A stretch of 64,000 nucleotides of DNA from Algoriphagus lacus. Its GTDB lineage: Bacteria; Bacteroidota; Bacteroidia; Cytophagales; Cyclobacteriaceae. Location: positions 80,292 through 144,291 of the forward strand of contig NZ_QXML01000010.1 in assembly GCF_003583985.1 (NCBI RefSeq). Direction: 5' to 3'. The notes below the pieces were generated by a model that saw only the letters and a program-made list of their open reading frames with translations, had not been told where the DNA came from and did not search any database. The position numbers and the translations under genes are program-made. This document shows, one piece after another, positions 18,101 through 27,208 of the stretch. How positions within the stretch are numbered: position 1 is the first letter of the stretch; the number at the start of each line of letters is the position of its first letter.

Positions 18101-18348
18101 CCCAAGCCATCAAAACTACATTTCGAAAGTTGACCGGGAGGAATCCACATCCGAAAGAACTTGAAATCCTACTGGAACTGAGAGAAAAGGAGTTTGAAAA
18201 ATTCAGGTCGGACAGCGGAAAACTTAAAGGCTGGTTGGCTACCGGGGAATACCAAATCAATCCTGGTTTGGATCCTGTTCAAGTTGCTGCCAATGCCGTC
18301 ACTGCCAGTGCCATCATCAATTCAGACGCAGCCCTAACCAAAAGATAA
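15139..18348 (+). CDS. PSCyt1-DUF1549-LamG-DUF1553 lipoprotein
   Basis: The product has 1069 residues and a lipoprotein signal (CILFIMFSCSPD). Domains in order: PSCyt1 planctomycete-type cytochrome with one CxxCH site, CFACHGPD, at about residue 51; DUF1549 (PSCyt2) at about 155-365; a LamG/concanavalin-like insert at about 485-655 (SVSIWVNIP, WVNLVMTYDG); and DUF1553 (PSD1) at about 760-1035. This architecture is abundant in Planctomycetes and occurs in some Bacteroidota; it is thought to be surface or periplasmic and redox-linked, with polysaccharide binding by LamG, but no activity is proven. The DUF1501 gene starts one base after its stop. Confidence 0.85.
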   Translation: MSPRFPSFLCILFIMFSCSPDLPEDVQLAYEDLPETVDFNIHVKPILSDKCFACHGPDLAAQKAGLSLHTPEMAFASLKDSPGKVAITPGSLRNSELFHRIISEDLEYRMPSVESNLTLTPKEKAILIKWIEDGAEYKKHWAFIPPQKSDLPEVSDNSWVKNPIDIFVLNKLEAEKIKPAPEADKETLLRRVSLDLTGLPPSLSEMDAFLADPDPDAYEKQVDRLLSSVHYGEKMAMHWMDVARFADTHGYTVDRYRDASPYRDWVIRAYNQNLPYDQFITHQLAGDLLPNPNKDQLIATAFNRIHPQNMEGGIVEEEFRVEYVVDRTSTMGQAFMALTLGCARCHDHKYDPISQKNFFELSSFFNQVDEAGQISWDDATPVPTMLLTDEEKDRMLDYVLSQKNREETELTQVAEQEEKAFQTWLATNAHQKEAMREFPSSRVAFYHFDQKSIQNQLNPSQKGTMESSEVKNQIPTYVDAVRGKGVKLNGDSWLDLGGSGVFSRSEPFSVSIWVNIPKSLTHGAIFHKGSGAVLYNWRGYHLSLKNNRLEILMAHTAPYNAITKLTKQDIPRDQWVNLVMTYDGSSKAKGLKVFLNGAEMPTETTHDNLYKDILFKGGQPGLQVGAVWRGKGLKDALVDEVSVYNLELSPLEILQIANPTQFKATLAKSSNQLNSEEKKALKSLYLNVHSKIYREKLKEVIAQRKVYADSVEKIPEMMVMKDMPNPRPTYILTRGEYNLHGEEVFPNTPDSILPMKSDLPRNRLGLAQWLIDPENPLTARVAVNRFWQNYFGKGLVATSGDFGNQGQLPSHPELLDWLALEFQRSGWDVKAMQRLIVTSATYRQASKKRPELEEKDPENTLLARGPSGRMSAELIRDNALFASGLLNPKVGGKSVFPYQPEGLWKVNGANYVQDTGQNLYRRSFYTVWKRSVHHPTMAIFDAPDHSVSVSKRQETNTPLQALALLNDPTFVEASKVLGEQMVAFPEISQAIKTTFRKLTGRNPHPKELEILLELREKEFEKFRSDSGKLKGWLATGEYQINPGLDPVQVAANAVTASAIINSDAALTKR

Positions 18349-18349
18349 G

Positions 18350-19858
18350 ATGAGCCATCACCACGACGCCCCGTTGAGATCCGCCAACCGGGATCTGCAG
18401 GAAATAGAAAAGAAAATGGATCGTAGAAGGTTTCTGACCAGAACATCTTTGGGCATCGGCTCATTAGCACTGGGATCGTTGATGGGAATGGAAAAGATTT
18501 TTGCAGGAAATCCTCAAATTCCCATTACTCCTTCAGAATCATCCAACGGTCTGACAGGTTTGCCTCATTTTATGCCCAAGGCTAAACGGATCATTTACCT
18601 GTTCCAAAGTGGTGGGCCTTCCCAGTTGGACTTGTTTGACTATAAACCAAGACTCGTGGATCTTCATGGACAGGAGCTTCCCGAATCGGTCAGAGACGGT
18701 CAGCGACTAACGGGAATGAGTGCGGATCAGAGTTCTTTTCCTTTGACGGCCTCTGCTTTCAAATTTCAGCAATATGGGCAAAGCCGGGCTTGGGTCAGCG
18801 AATTGATGCCGCATACCGCGGAGATTGTGGATGAGCTTTGCTTTATCAAAAGCATGCAAACCGGCCAGATCAATCATGACCCTGCGATTACTTTTTTCCA
18901 AACCGGGCATCAGCTTCCGGGCAGACCTTCGATGGGGGCTTGGCTGAGCTATGGCTTGGGTTCTGACAATCAGAATCTTCCTTCTTTCATTGTGCTGATT
19001 TCCAAAAATGCGGTCCAGGATCAGCCACTTTATGCCAGACTTTGGGGGAATGGATTTTTGCCCTCCCAGCATCAGGGAATACAGTTTCGATCGGGAAAAG
19101 ACCCAGTGCTTTACCTGGGAAACCCTGAAAATTACGACGGAAAGGACCGGAGGGAAATGCTCGACTACCTCAAATCGCTCAATGAAGTCCAGCTCGATAC
19201 CTACGGAGATCCTGAGATCAACGCCCGCATTGCCCAATATGAAATGGCTTTTCGAATGCAAACTTCTGTCCCCGAGGTGACAGACATGTCCTCCGAGCCG
19301 GATTGGGTCTATGAGATGTACGGGGAAGATAGTCGTGATCCGGGAACCTACGCAGCCAATTGCCTTATGGCGAGGAAGCTGATCGAAAAGGATGTAAAGT
19401 TTGTGCAACTCTATCACCAGGGATGGGATCAGCATGGCAACCTGCCCGGAGGAATCAAAAATCAATGTCAAAAAACCGATCAGGCTACTGCTGCATTGAT
19501 TAAGGACTTGAAGCAACGGGGTTTGTTGGAAGATACTTTGGTCGTGTGGGGAGGAGAATTTGGGAGAACGGTTTACAGTCAGGGTACGCTTTCACCGGAC
19601 AATTACGGGAGAGATCATCACCCAAGGTGTTTCACCAAGTGGATGTGTGGGGCAGGAGTAAAGCCGGGATTTACCTATGGGGAGACAGATGAATTTGGCT
19701 ACAATGTGGTCAAAGATCCTGTTCCAGTGCATGACTTGCAGGCTACGATATTGCATTTGTTTGGGATCGATCACGAAAAACTGACTTACAAACATCAAGG
19801 ACGACGTTTCAGGCTAACTGATGTGGAGGGGCATGTGGTAAAAGGGATACTGACTTAA
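18350..19858 (+). CDS. Tat-exported DUF1501 protein
   Basis: The product has 502 residues with a twin-arginine signal (DRRRFLTRTSLGIGSLALGS) that is displaced about 24 residues from the N-terminus. The rest is a DUF1501 domain of the alkaline phosphatase/sulfatase-like fold; visible features include RIIYLFQSGGPSQLDLFDYK near the start, LYHQGWDQHGNL and WGGEFGRT. DUF1501 is the constant partner of DUF1549/DUF1553 proteins. The two genes here are separated by one base and must be one operon. Its biochemical role is not established. Confidence 0.88.
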   Translation: MSHHHDAPLRSANRDLQEIEKKMDRRRFLTRTSLGIGSLALGSLMGMEKIFAGNPQIPITPSESSNGLTGLPHFMPKAKRIIYLFQSGGPSQLDLFDYKPRLVDLHGQELPESVRDGQRLTGMSADQSSFPLTASAFKFQQYGQSRAWVSELMPHTAEIVDELCFIKSMQTGQINHDPAITFFQTGHQLPGRPSMGAWLSYGLGSDNQNLPSFIVLISKNAVQDQPLYARLWGNGFLPSQHQGIQFRSGKDPVLYLGNPENYDGKDRREMLDYLKSLNEVQLDTYGDPEINARIAQYEMAFRMQTSVPEVTDMSSEPDWVYEMYGEDSRDPGTYAANCLMARKLIEKDVKFVQLYHQGWDQHGNLPGGIKNQCQKTDQATAALIKDLKQRGLLEDTLVVWGGEFGRTVYSQGTLSPDNYGRDHHPRCFTKWMCGAGVKPGFTYGETDEFGYNVVKDPVPVHDLQATILHLFGIDHEKLTYKHQGRRFRLTDVEGHVVKGILT

Positions 19859-20014
19859 CCCGATCGAAAAATCAGTTGGATTGGCTGACCATTCTTTCCA
19901 TGGAGAAAAATTGGGGAAAGGTAAAGGTGGTTTCGTGAGGTTGATCTCACTACCAATTCAGCTGAAATATTCTTTCTGATTCTTTAACTTACTTCACGCT
20001 TTCCACCTCCGCAT

Positions 20015-21286
20015 ATGCAAAACGACCGAAGAGAATTTATGAAAAAGTCCGGATTGGCAGGACTTGGAATCATGGGTGGAAGTCTGTTGGATTTGCATGC
20101 GAACCCCAAATCGATAAACCCCAAATTTCCTGTGAACAATCAACAAGAACTCAATCTGATCGGATCTTATGGACCCTGGGCCAAAAGCCTTAATCTGGAA
20201 AAATTACCTAGTCATTCCTTTCGGAATCCTGGAATTACAGATTTGGATACTTGGAGAACCTCTACCCGAAAGCTCGTCTCAGAGCGGATGGGTGCGGTGG
20301 AGCTGGGGTCGATTCCAAAAGTGACCGTTCATCGATCCGGAATTTATGAGGGGGTGAGTTTTGAGGAGATCAGCTACCAGTTGCCCAGTGGAAATCCGAC
20401 CAAGGCAGTGATTTTGAAACCTGAAAATGCCAAAGGCAAGTTGCCGGCTATATTGGGTTTGCATTGTCATGGGGGTAATAAATTCCTGGGATTGGATAAA
20501 ATCAGCCGAACCCGGGCAGATCTTCCATCCTACATTGTTGACCACCACGACACCTATTACGAAGGCCGAGCCTGGGCCAATGAGGCAGCCAAGCTGGGCT
20601 ATGTGGTGATGGTTCATGATGCTTTTGCTTTTGGCAGTAGGAGAGTGATGCTGGAAGATGTTCCTGAAAGCATCCGTCAGGGAATCACAGATTTCAGTTT
20701 GGATACTGAAGAAAAGATCAATGCCTACAATTCCTGGGCATCCAATCACGAACACATTTTGGCCAAGTCACTATTTTGCGCTGGGACGAGTTGGCCGGCG
20801 GTTTTTCTGGCTGAAGATCAGATGGCTTTGAGCATTTTAGCCGCTCGTGAGGATGTCGATGACACCAAGTTGGGATGTGCCGGACTTTCCGGAGGAGGAC
20901 TTCGAACCGTGATGTTGGGAGGGTTGGATCCCCGAATTTCCTGCGCTGTAGCTGTTGGATTTATGACGACTTGGACTGATCTGTTGCTTTACAAATCCTA
21001 CACCCATACTTGGATGTCCTATGTTCCGATTCTACCCAAGGAATTGGATTTTCCTGAAATCTTGAGTTTGAGAGCACCCTTGCCCACTTTGGTGCTCAAT
21101 GACATCGAGGACAATCTGTTTACCCTGTCCGAAATGAAAAAGGCGGACCAAATCCTTGGAGAAGTCTACGCAAAAGCTAAGGCGACAGACCGGTACCGAT
21201 GCACTTTCCATCCCGGTCCTCACAAGTTTGACAAAGCCATGCAGGAAGAAGCCTTTGCTTGGTTTGACCAGTGGTTGAAGGCATGA
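20015..21286 (+). CDS. Tat-exported alpha/beta hydrolase (dienelactone hydrolase/acetyl xylan esterase-like)
   Basis: The product has 423 residues with a Tat signal, NDRREFMKKSGLAGLGIMGG, followed by an alpha/beta hydrolase domain. Visible features are the oxyanion-side segment LGLHCHGGNKF, the nucleophile elbow GLSGGG at about residue 290, and a C-terminal HPGPHKFD that supplies the likely catalytic histidine. Relatives are esterases acting on acylated plant or algal sugars, but the substrate is not determined. It lies 156 bases downstream of the DUF1501 gene and is convergent with the long cytochrome fusion. A role in the same glycoside-degrading locus is inferred from context. Confidence 0.82.
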   Translation: MQNDRREFMKKSGLAGLGIMGGSLLDLHANPKSINPKFPVNNQQELNLIGSYGPWAKSLNLEKLPSHSFRNPGITDLDTWRTSTRKLVSERMGAVELGSIPKVTVHRSGIYEGVSFEEISYQLPSGNPTKAVILKPENAKGKLPAILGLHCHGGNKFLGLDKISRTRADLPSYIVDHHDTYYEGRAWANEAAKLGYVVMVHDAFAFGSRRVMLEDVPESIRQGITDFSLDTEEKINAYNSWASNHEHILAKSLFCAGTSWPAVFLAEDQMALSILAAREDVDDTKLGCAGLSGGGLRTVMLGGLDPRISCAVAVGFMTTWTDLLLYKSYTHTWMSYVPILPKELDFPEILSLRAPLPTLVLNDIEDNLFTLSEMKKADQILGEVYAKAKATDRYRCTFHPGPHKFDKAMQEEAFAWFDQWLKA

Positions 21287-21290
21287 TTTT

Positions 21291-21350
21291 GGTCAACGGT
21301 CGACTGTCCACGGTCGACAGCGGTTGACTTTCGTCCGTGGACTGTGGACT
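21291..21350. repeat. Intergenic palindromic-word repeat (GTCGAC/GTCCAC/GTCAAC)
   Basis: About 60 bases are made of closely spaced GTCAAC, GTCGAC (twice), GTCCAC, GTTGAC and GTGGAC (twice) words. They form overlapping inverted repeats, for example GTCCACGG with CCGTGGAC. The element fills the gap between two convergent genes. It resembles an intergenic repeat family; copy number in the genome cannot be judged here. Confidence 0.55.
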
Positions 21351-21354
21351 GATT

Positions 21355-24300
21355 TTACTCCACCTGTTTGTTGGTTTTGAGGTAGCCGATCAGGTTGACG
21401 ATTTCGGTTTGGGACAGGTTTTCAAATAACCCGGAAGGCATCATCGATACGTCTGTCACCTCCCGGGAAAGGATGGCGGATTTGTTGATGATCAGCTGGT
21501 CCTGACCGACTATCCTCAGGGTGATTTGACGGTCGTTTTCCGCAATGATATTTCCGGAGTAGGTCCTTCCATCCCGGGTATTGATCACCACCATTTTGTA
21601 ATCGTCCTGAATTTCCGCACTGGGTTCGAGTACATTCATGAGGATGTATTCCGGATCGGTACGGTTGGAACCGGTGAGGTCAGGACCGATGATTCCACCT
21701 TCCCCATACATTTTGTGGCAGCTTCCACAGGATTTGGCAAAGACAGTTTTTCCTGATTTCAGATTGGCTGAACCTAGAGCAGTAGGAGTGATCATAGCCC
21801 GGTATTTATCGTAAGCTGCTTGGTTGCTTGGGACAGACTCGATCGGTCCCCATACTTCAATAAACCCGCTGCCTACCACCCGAAGCAGTTGTCTTGCCAC
21901 GCTGGCAGGAACTTCAGATTTGGCGATTTTTTTGGATTTGATTTCCTGGGTCAGCATGTTTCCATAGCGTGCTCGGGAGGAAAGGGTTTGCATGGCTTCC
22001 AATTTTTCCTCCGGGGAAAATTTGGGATAGCTGTCCAAAAGCAATTTACCCAAAGGCTCACTGTCAAAAGCTGCTATTGATCGAATGGCCTCTTTTCTAA
22101 GTGCTGTTTCCTGCATTAACCCCGGGATTTCTGCAGGCAATGCTTTTTGCTGTTGGGCTGTTAGGGTTTGCAGGGCTTTCTTTCTCTGGTCGGTTGGCAG
22201 ATTTTTGTTTTTCAGGGTAGCAAATGCCCGTTGAGTGGCTTCCGTATCTCCAAAAAGTCCGGAAATCTCCAAGGCCAAGGACTGTTTCTTTCCTCCTGAT
22301 TTTTGAAGATTGGTTGCAACAGTCTTCCAGTTGGCAGGTGTTTTCAAATCTGTCCGTCCTTCCATTCCGCTCAGCATCCCTGCCATCAATAATTCAGTGT
22401 TTGGACCGCCTTTTCCGATGAGTGCTACGAGTTTTTCCAACTGATTTCCATCCACTGCTCGCCTTGCCATATTCTGGGTGACGAAGGTAAGTTTGGAGAT
22501 AGGTGCCAGTTCCAGGAATTTATCGGGACTTCCGGCAAAGAGGGGCTCGATTCCATACCAGAGCATTTTGGGGAGATTGTGGTCTTTTTCATCCTCCGCA
22601 TGCTGAATCAGGCTGGAAGCCAGCGACCATTTTTCTGATACCGGGATCCGCTGCAATGCGGCGGCGAGATAAAGCCGAACCACAGGTGAAGGATCAGATT
22701 TAGCCATGGATTTGAATTTGGCCAGGGCTTCCGGGGAAGGTTTGAGGTCTTCGCAAAGCAACTGAATGGACCAAGCGCGAATATAGGGATCTTGGTCTGA
22801 GAGCGATCCGACCAGATCCTTCACCGAAAAACCTCCCGTCTGATGAAGTGTCCACATGGCTCTTAGTCTCCAGTCGGTGTTTTTTTCTTTTGTGAAAATA
22901 GTCCTCAAGGCGGCATTTGTTTCGGGCTGAAGTTTTTTGTTCACGGCACGTTTGTGAAGAATCCCCCTAGCTCGGCGTGCATGCCAGTCGGAAGGATTGG
23001 TTTGGAGTGCCACCAATTGGGCATCGGTCATTTTATTTAAATCCGAATACCTTCCTGGGAAGTTTTGGGCAAGGGATTTTTCAGGCATGATCCGGAATAT
23101 CCGGCCTGTTTTTTCATTCAGAACTTCCTTTCCGCAGATGTCCGCATCGTGCCAGTCCAGTGCATAGAGTCCGCCATCAGGACCGATTTCCATGCTAAAA
23201 CCCACCCATTGGGCGTTGTTGGCCATCATAAACTCATCGCCGTGCTTTCCCTCAAAACCTGAACCTTTGGGGATCAAAATATCGGAAAGGACTCCATGCT
23301 CATGGATATTGGCCATGAATATCCGTCCCTGTTCTTCCTTGGGAAAGGCATCTGATTGGTACACACGAGCACCGCCGTGGGCAGAGCGGTGGCTATGGTT
23401 GGCTATGGTTTTGATGTCCTCATAGACATAGGGGTTGAAATGCTGTCCGCCCTGACGATGGTAAATTCCGCCCGGAATCACATGCCAAAGGTGAGGAATC
23501 ACGCAGGCACTCATGAACAGTTGGCCTTTGGCATCGTAGTCGATCCCCCAGGGATTGCTGAATCCATGTGCCACGACTTCGAAGCGGTCCTTGACTGGAT
23601 GATAGCGCCATACTCCACCGTTAATGTCCACTCCCTCTTTTTCCAGGAGATCTTCGGGAAAAGGATCTTTGTGGTAGTATAGTTTTGCGTCACCTTCACC
23701 CTTGGGCTTTCGGATTTTGGACGGAGTGGCAAAACCCTGAAGCCCGTAAAGCCATCCATCCGGTCCCCAGTGCAAACTGTTGAGCGTCTCGTGGCGGTCC
23801 CGGATTCCCCAACCCGTAAGCAGGATTTCAATCTTGTCCAAGTCCGCTTTGTCATCCCCATTTTTGTCAGGGACAAAAATCAGGTTAGGCGGTGCGCCGA
23901 TAAATACTCCGTCAAAACCCACAGCAAGGGCTGCGGGAAAGGCCAAGCCCTCCATGAATACCTTCTGACTGTCGGCTACTCCGTCTCCGTCGGTATCTTC
24001 CAAAATCAGGATTCTACTGTCACCGGAATTGGAAAAACCGTAGCCTCGGGATTCGTAATCTTTGTTTTCTGCAATCCAAAGTCTGCCCCGATCATCCCAG
24101 CAAAAAGCCATGGGCTGGGTCATCATGGGTTCGGAAGCCCAGACATTCACTTTGTATCCGGGCTTGATGGTCATGGCATCCACGGCTTCCTGGGCGGTAA
24201 GAAATTTGGCATTTCGACCTTCCTCCTGAGCGAGACCCCAGAGTTCGGTAGTACTGTACATGCCTTCCCGCCCTGAGAATTTACCCCAGGATTCGGTCAG

Positions 24301-25191
24301 TTTCAGGTCATTTGCTTCGCCGGTATAGACCAGCAGGCGGAGTTTAATAGACTCGGTTTTTCCAGCCTCGATCACCCAATCTCCATCCCGGGTAAAGGCT
24401 GGACCCAATCCCAGCTGACCATCTACCCGCCATTTATTGGGGTAGCCCCGGTTTTCAGGATGGTCGAAAATCGCCACGTTGGCCCGGTCTTCTCTACCTT
24501 CGATTTTCATTCCCACATTGATCCACATGGAGGGTTGGCCTTCTGCCTGGGCATTTTTCTGTCGTGCAGCATTGATGATTTCACCGTCGATTCCTTCTTT
24601 CCAAGGCATTCGAAGGAAAAGGCTTCCGTAGTCGTATTGGCCGATGGTCACTTCGGTTTTGGCTTCGCCCTTCCATTCCAAATCCAGGGAATATTCCCCA
24701 TTCACTTCACTTAGGCTCCAATTTTGGGTTTCTTCCATAACCGGATTTCCCAATGAATCCAACAGCTGATAAATAGTCTGCCACTTGACTTGTTCCCCGG
24801 TTTCCTCAAGGATGTTCAAGGCGATTTTTCTCCAATAATCCCCCTGGGGGTTATGAAAGTAATCCCGACCATTGACTCTGGTCAAACCCCAATAGAGTCC
24901 GGTCTGATGCTTGTGGTGTCCGGGACTGTATTCGGTCAAAACACCCTTGCCATCCGGTGCTAGAATCGGATGGATGTAGGGTCTGAAATCTTCCTTTGCA
25001 TTTTGAACGAGAATAGGATCGGTCTCGCCCTTCCTCAAAACCGAGATGTTTCCATCTGCATCGTTTTGGACCAAGGTAAAAACAGTGGGTTGGGTGGAGG
25101 TAGTTGATTCGGAAGATCCCTTTGGTTTGCAGGCTAAAAAGCAGGAAAAAAGCAAAGTCCAAAGGATTAGGGGCTTCAAGTGAAGGTTCAT
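21355..25191 (-). CDS. DUF6807-propeller-HEAT-cytochrome c fusion lipoprotein (PVC-type)
   Basis: The product has 1278 residues and a lipoprotein signal (LLFSCFLACKPKG). Domains in order: a DUF6807/PmoA-like domain at about 30-310 (EYSPGHHKHQTGLYWGLTRV, WINVGMKIEGRED); a membrane-bound-dehydrogenase-type beta-propeller at about 345-715 (WASEPMMTQPMAFCWDDRGR, LEDTDGDGVAD); HEAT-like repeats at about 730-1090; and a C-terminal cytochrome c domain with CGSCHKMYG at about 1152 and PSGLFENLSQ near the end. The last three domains are the standard PVC heme-protein layout. Such proteins are thought to oxidise sugars or polyols and pass electrons to heme. The product would be exported and membrane-tethered. 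Confidence 0.85.
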   Translation of the reverse strand: MNLHLKPLILWTLLFSCFLACKPKGSSESTTSTQPTVFTLVQNDADGNISVLRKGETDPILVQNAKEDFRPYIHPILAPDGKGVLTEYSPGHHKHQTGLYWGLTRVNGRDYFHNPQGDYWRKIALNILEETGEQVKWQTIYQLLDSLGNPVMEETQNWSLSEVNGEYSLDLEWKGEAKTEVTIGQYDYGSLFLRMPWKEGIDGEIINAARQKNAQAEGQPSMWINVGMKIEGREDRANVAIFDHPENRGYPNKWRVDGQLGLGPAFTRDGDWVIEAGKTESIKLRLLVYTGEANDLKLTESWGKFSGREGMYSTTELWGLAQEEGRNAKFLTAQEAVDAMTIKPGYKVNVWASEPMMTQPMAFCWDDRGRLWIAENKDYESRGYGFSNSGDSRILILEDTDGDGVADSQKVFMEGLAFPAALAVGFDGVFIGAPPNLIFVPDKNGDDKADLDKIEILLTGWGIRDRHETLNSLHWGPDGWLYGLQGFATPSKIRKPKGEGDAKLYYHKDPFPEDLLEKEGVDINGGVWRYHPVKDRFEVVAHGFSNPWGIDYDAKGQLFMSACVIPHLWHVIPGGIYHRQGGQHFNPYVYEDIKTIANHSHRSAHGGARVYQSDAFPKEEQGRIFMANIHEHGVLSDILIPKGSGFEGKHGDEFMMANNAQWVGFSMEIGPDGGLYALDWHDADICGKEVLNEKTGRIFRIMPEKSLAQNFPGRYSDLNKMTDAQLVALQTNPSDWHARRARGILHKRAVNKKLQPETNAALRTIFTKEKNTDWRLRAMWTLHQTGGFSVKDLVGSLSDQDPYIRAWSIQLLCEDLKPSPEALAKFKSMAKSDPSPVVRLYLAAALQRIPVSEKWSLASSLIQHAEDEKDHNLPKMLWYGIEPLFAGSPDKFLELAPISKLTFVTQNMARRAVDGNQLEKLVALIGKGGPNTELLMAGMLSGMEGRTDLKTPANWKTVATNLQKSGGKKQSLALEISGLFGDTEATQRAFATLKNKNLPTDQRKKALQTLTAQQQKALPAEIPGLMQETALRKEAIRSIAAFDSEPLGKLLLDSYPKFSPEEKLEAMQTLSSRARYGNMLTQEIKSKKIAKSEVPASVARQLLRVVGSGFIEVWGPIESVPSNQAAYDKYRAMITPTALGSANLKSGKTVFAKSCGSCHKMYGEGGIIGPDLTGSNRTDPEYILMNVLEPSAEIQDDYKMVVINTRDGRTYSGNIIAENDRQITLRIVGQDQLIINKSAILSREVTDVSMMPSGLFENLSQTEIVNLIGYLKTNKQVE

Positions 25192-25357
25192 AGCGTTGGG
25201 CTGGTTGGGTTTACTGGTTCAGTCTCTAGATCTGGGGACTGGAAGTAATTCTTAAGATAAGAAATGTGCGGTAATTAAATAACCGGGAAGCTGCCTGGAT
25301 GGAATCTTGAAAAAGTTAATTTACTTCAGCCAAAATTTCCTAAGAAACTTGAACAGC

Positions 25358-25840
25358 TTGATCCTTCGAAAAGCCAATCCAGAAGATTCTCCTTTCCTCT
25401 GGAACATCATCGAACCGATTATCCGAAGCGGGGAGACTTATGTTTTTGACCCAAATTCCAGTAGAGAAAAGATGCTTGACTATTGGTTGGCAGACGATAA
25501 GCAAACCTATGTTGCTGAGCAGGATGGGGAAATTGTCGGGACATTTTTCCTCAAAACCAATCAGCCGGATCGTGGATCTCATGTGGTGAATGCCGGCTTC
25601 ATGGTGAGTCCCGAATCTTCCGGAAAAGGAATCGGAAAGGCAATGGCTGAGTTTTCCTTTGAAGAAGCCAGGCGGCTAGGCTACCATGCCATGCAGTTTA
25701 ATTACGTGATCAAGTCCAATAGCTCAGCCGTTGCACTCTGGAAGAAAATGGGGTTTGAGATCGTAGGGGAAATTCCCGAGGCTTTTTTCCATCCCAAACT
25801 TGGACTGACCAATGTCTACGTGATGTACCGGAAACTTTGA
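25358..25840 (+). CDS. GNAT family N-acetyltransferase
   Basis: The product has about 160 residues with a GNAT fold. It begins ILRKANPEDSPFLWNII, has the acetyl-CoA-binding motif SSGKGIGKAMAEFSFEEAR at about 90-108, and ends in the typical SSAVALWKKMGFEIVGEIP segment. Similar proteins acetylate amines or act like L-amino acid acetyltransferases; the substrate is unknown. No ATG is available: TTG codons at 25307, 25349 and 25358 are possible, and 25358 places the first conserved strand at the N-terminus as in most family members. It is divergent from the cytochrome fusion gene and 30 bases upstream of the monooxygenase gene. Confidence 0.82.
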   Translation: MILRKANPEDSPFLWNIIEPIIRSGETYVFDPNSSREKMLDYWLADDKQTYVAEQDGEIVGTFFLKTNQPDRGSHVVNAGFMVSPESSGKGIGKAMAEFSFEEARRLGYHAMQFNYVIKSNSSAVALWKKMGFEIVGEIPEAFFHPKLGLTNVYVMYRKL

Positions 25841-25870
25841 ATAATTACTTCTGTCTAAAAATCCAATCCA

Positions 25871-27019
25871 ATGAATTCATATTCTTTTGTCATTCTGGGA
25901 GGTGGAATTGCCGGACTGACAACCGCTATTGCCTTGAAGAAAATCGGGATTGATGCCATGGTCATGGAAGCTGCCATCGAAATCAAGCCTGTCGGTGCAG
26001 GACTGGCTTTGGCCGCAAATGCCATGATGGCTCTCCGAAAAATCGGCGTCGCGGATCAGGTAATCCGGGAAGGACGGGAGTTGAAGGCGTTTTCCATTTA
26101 TGATCAAAAGGGTAAACTCATTAGCCGGACGGATACCGATCCTGCCAATTCAAGATATGGGATCAGTAATTTCACCATTCATCGGGCTGATTTGCATCGG
26201 GTTTTGTTGGCTCAGCTTGATCCGAGAAACGTCCTGACCGGAAAGCGATCGGTGGATTTTACTGAGGATTCTGAAGGCTTTTTGGTCCGGTTTGAGGATG
26301 GAGATCAAATCCGTGCAAAATACCTGATTGTGGCGGAGGGGATTCATTCACCAATTCGAAGAAAACTGATTCCAAGTCAAAAAATCCGCTATTCAGGCTA
26401 TACTTGCTGGAGAGGCATCATGGATAATTCCGACTTGAACATCGCCGAAACTTCGGAAACCTGGGGCAAAAAAGGAAGGTTTGGAGTCACTCCCTTGGCA
26501 AAGAATCAGGTCTATTGGTATGCCTGCATCAATGCGGCTGGGATAAATTCTCCGCTGAAAAACTTCACGAAAGCCGATTTGGAGGAGAACTTTAAAGACT
26601 TTCACTTCCCAATTCCCCAAGTGCTGGCAGGTACCAAGCCGGATCAGATCATTTGGAATGACATCATTGATCTTGATCCCTTGCCTCGTTTTGCTTTTGG
26701 AAACCTGGTTCTGATCGGTGATGCGGCACATGCCACAACGCCGAATATGGGGCAGGGTGCATGTATGGCTATTGAAGATGCGGCAATTTTAGCAAGTTGT
26801 TTGGAAAATAATCCGAAGCCAATCCAAGCTTTTGAGCTTTTTGAAAAGAGACGACTTTCACGCACTCATCGGATTGTGCAGGATTCGTGGAGGTTGGGGA
26901 TTATCGCCCAACTTGAAAATCCTTTGTTGATGACCTTGAGGAATACATTTTTTCGGATGATTCCCAGAAAGGTGACCCAAAAGCAGATTGAGACCTTGTA
27001 TCAGGTGGACCTTTCCTAA
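25871..27019 (+). CDS. FAD-dependent monooxygenase (PHBH-like)
   Basis: This is a 382-residue cytoplasmic flavoprotein. FAD-binding motifs are the dinucleotide fold VILGGGIAGLTTAIALKK at residues 6-23, a DG-like motif YLIVAEGIHSPIRR at about 155-168, and the GD motif LVLIGDAAHATTPNMGQG at about 280-297. Relatives hydroxylate aromatic or polyketide-like compounds using NAD(P)H. The substrate is not evident. It follows the GNAT gene by 30 bases and may be co-transcribed. It could be unrelated to the flanking cytochrome genes. Confidence 0.88.
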   Translation: MNSYSFVILGGGIAGLTTAIALKKIGIDAMVMEAAIEIKPVGAGLALAANAMMALRKIGVADQVIREGRELKAFSIYDQKGKLISRTDTDPANSRYGISNFTIHRADLHRVLLAQLDPRNVLTGKRSVDFTEDSEGFLVRFEDGDQIRAKYLIVAEGIHSPIRRKLIPSQKIRYSGYTCWRGIMDNSDLNIAETSETWGKKGRFGVTPLAKNQVYWYACINAAGINSPLKNFTKADLEENFKDFHFPIPQVLAGTKPDQIIWNDIIDLDPLPRFAFGNLVLIGDAAHATTPNMGQGACMAIEDAAILASCLENNPKPIQAFELFEKRRLSRTHRIVQDSWRLGIIAQLENPLLMTLRNTFFRMIPRKVTQKQIETLYQVDLS

Positions 27020-27208
27020 CCGGAACAAATCCCACGGCGACTAGGGTGAGTGGAGATTTAATTTCTGAAAGCAATTCTTTTAGGTAGTTTGGGATTTATG
27101 GAATTTAACCCCGTTTGACTCCTAATTTTTCTAACAATCCGAATTTAGCTTGGCGGTCTTAGCCCGTAAGGTTATTTTCAGCCCCTAATTAATTAGCTAC
27201 TTTATTTT

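Noticed and set aside
18707..19516. Long minus-strand ORF (269 codons) opposite DUF1501
   Set aside because: The plus strand encodes a clear DUF1501 protein; the antisense frame lacks recognisable domains and is a codon-usage shadow.
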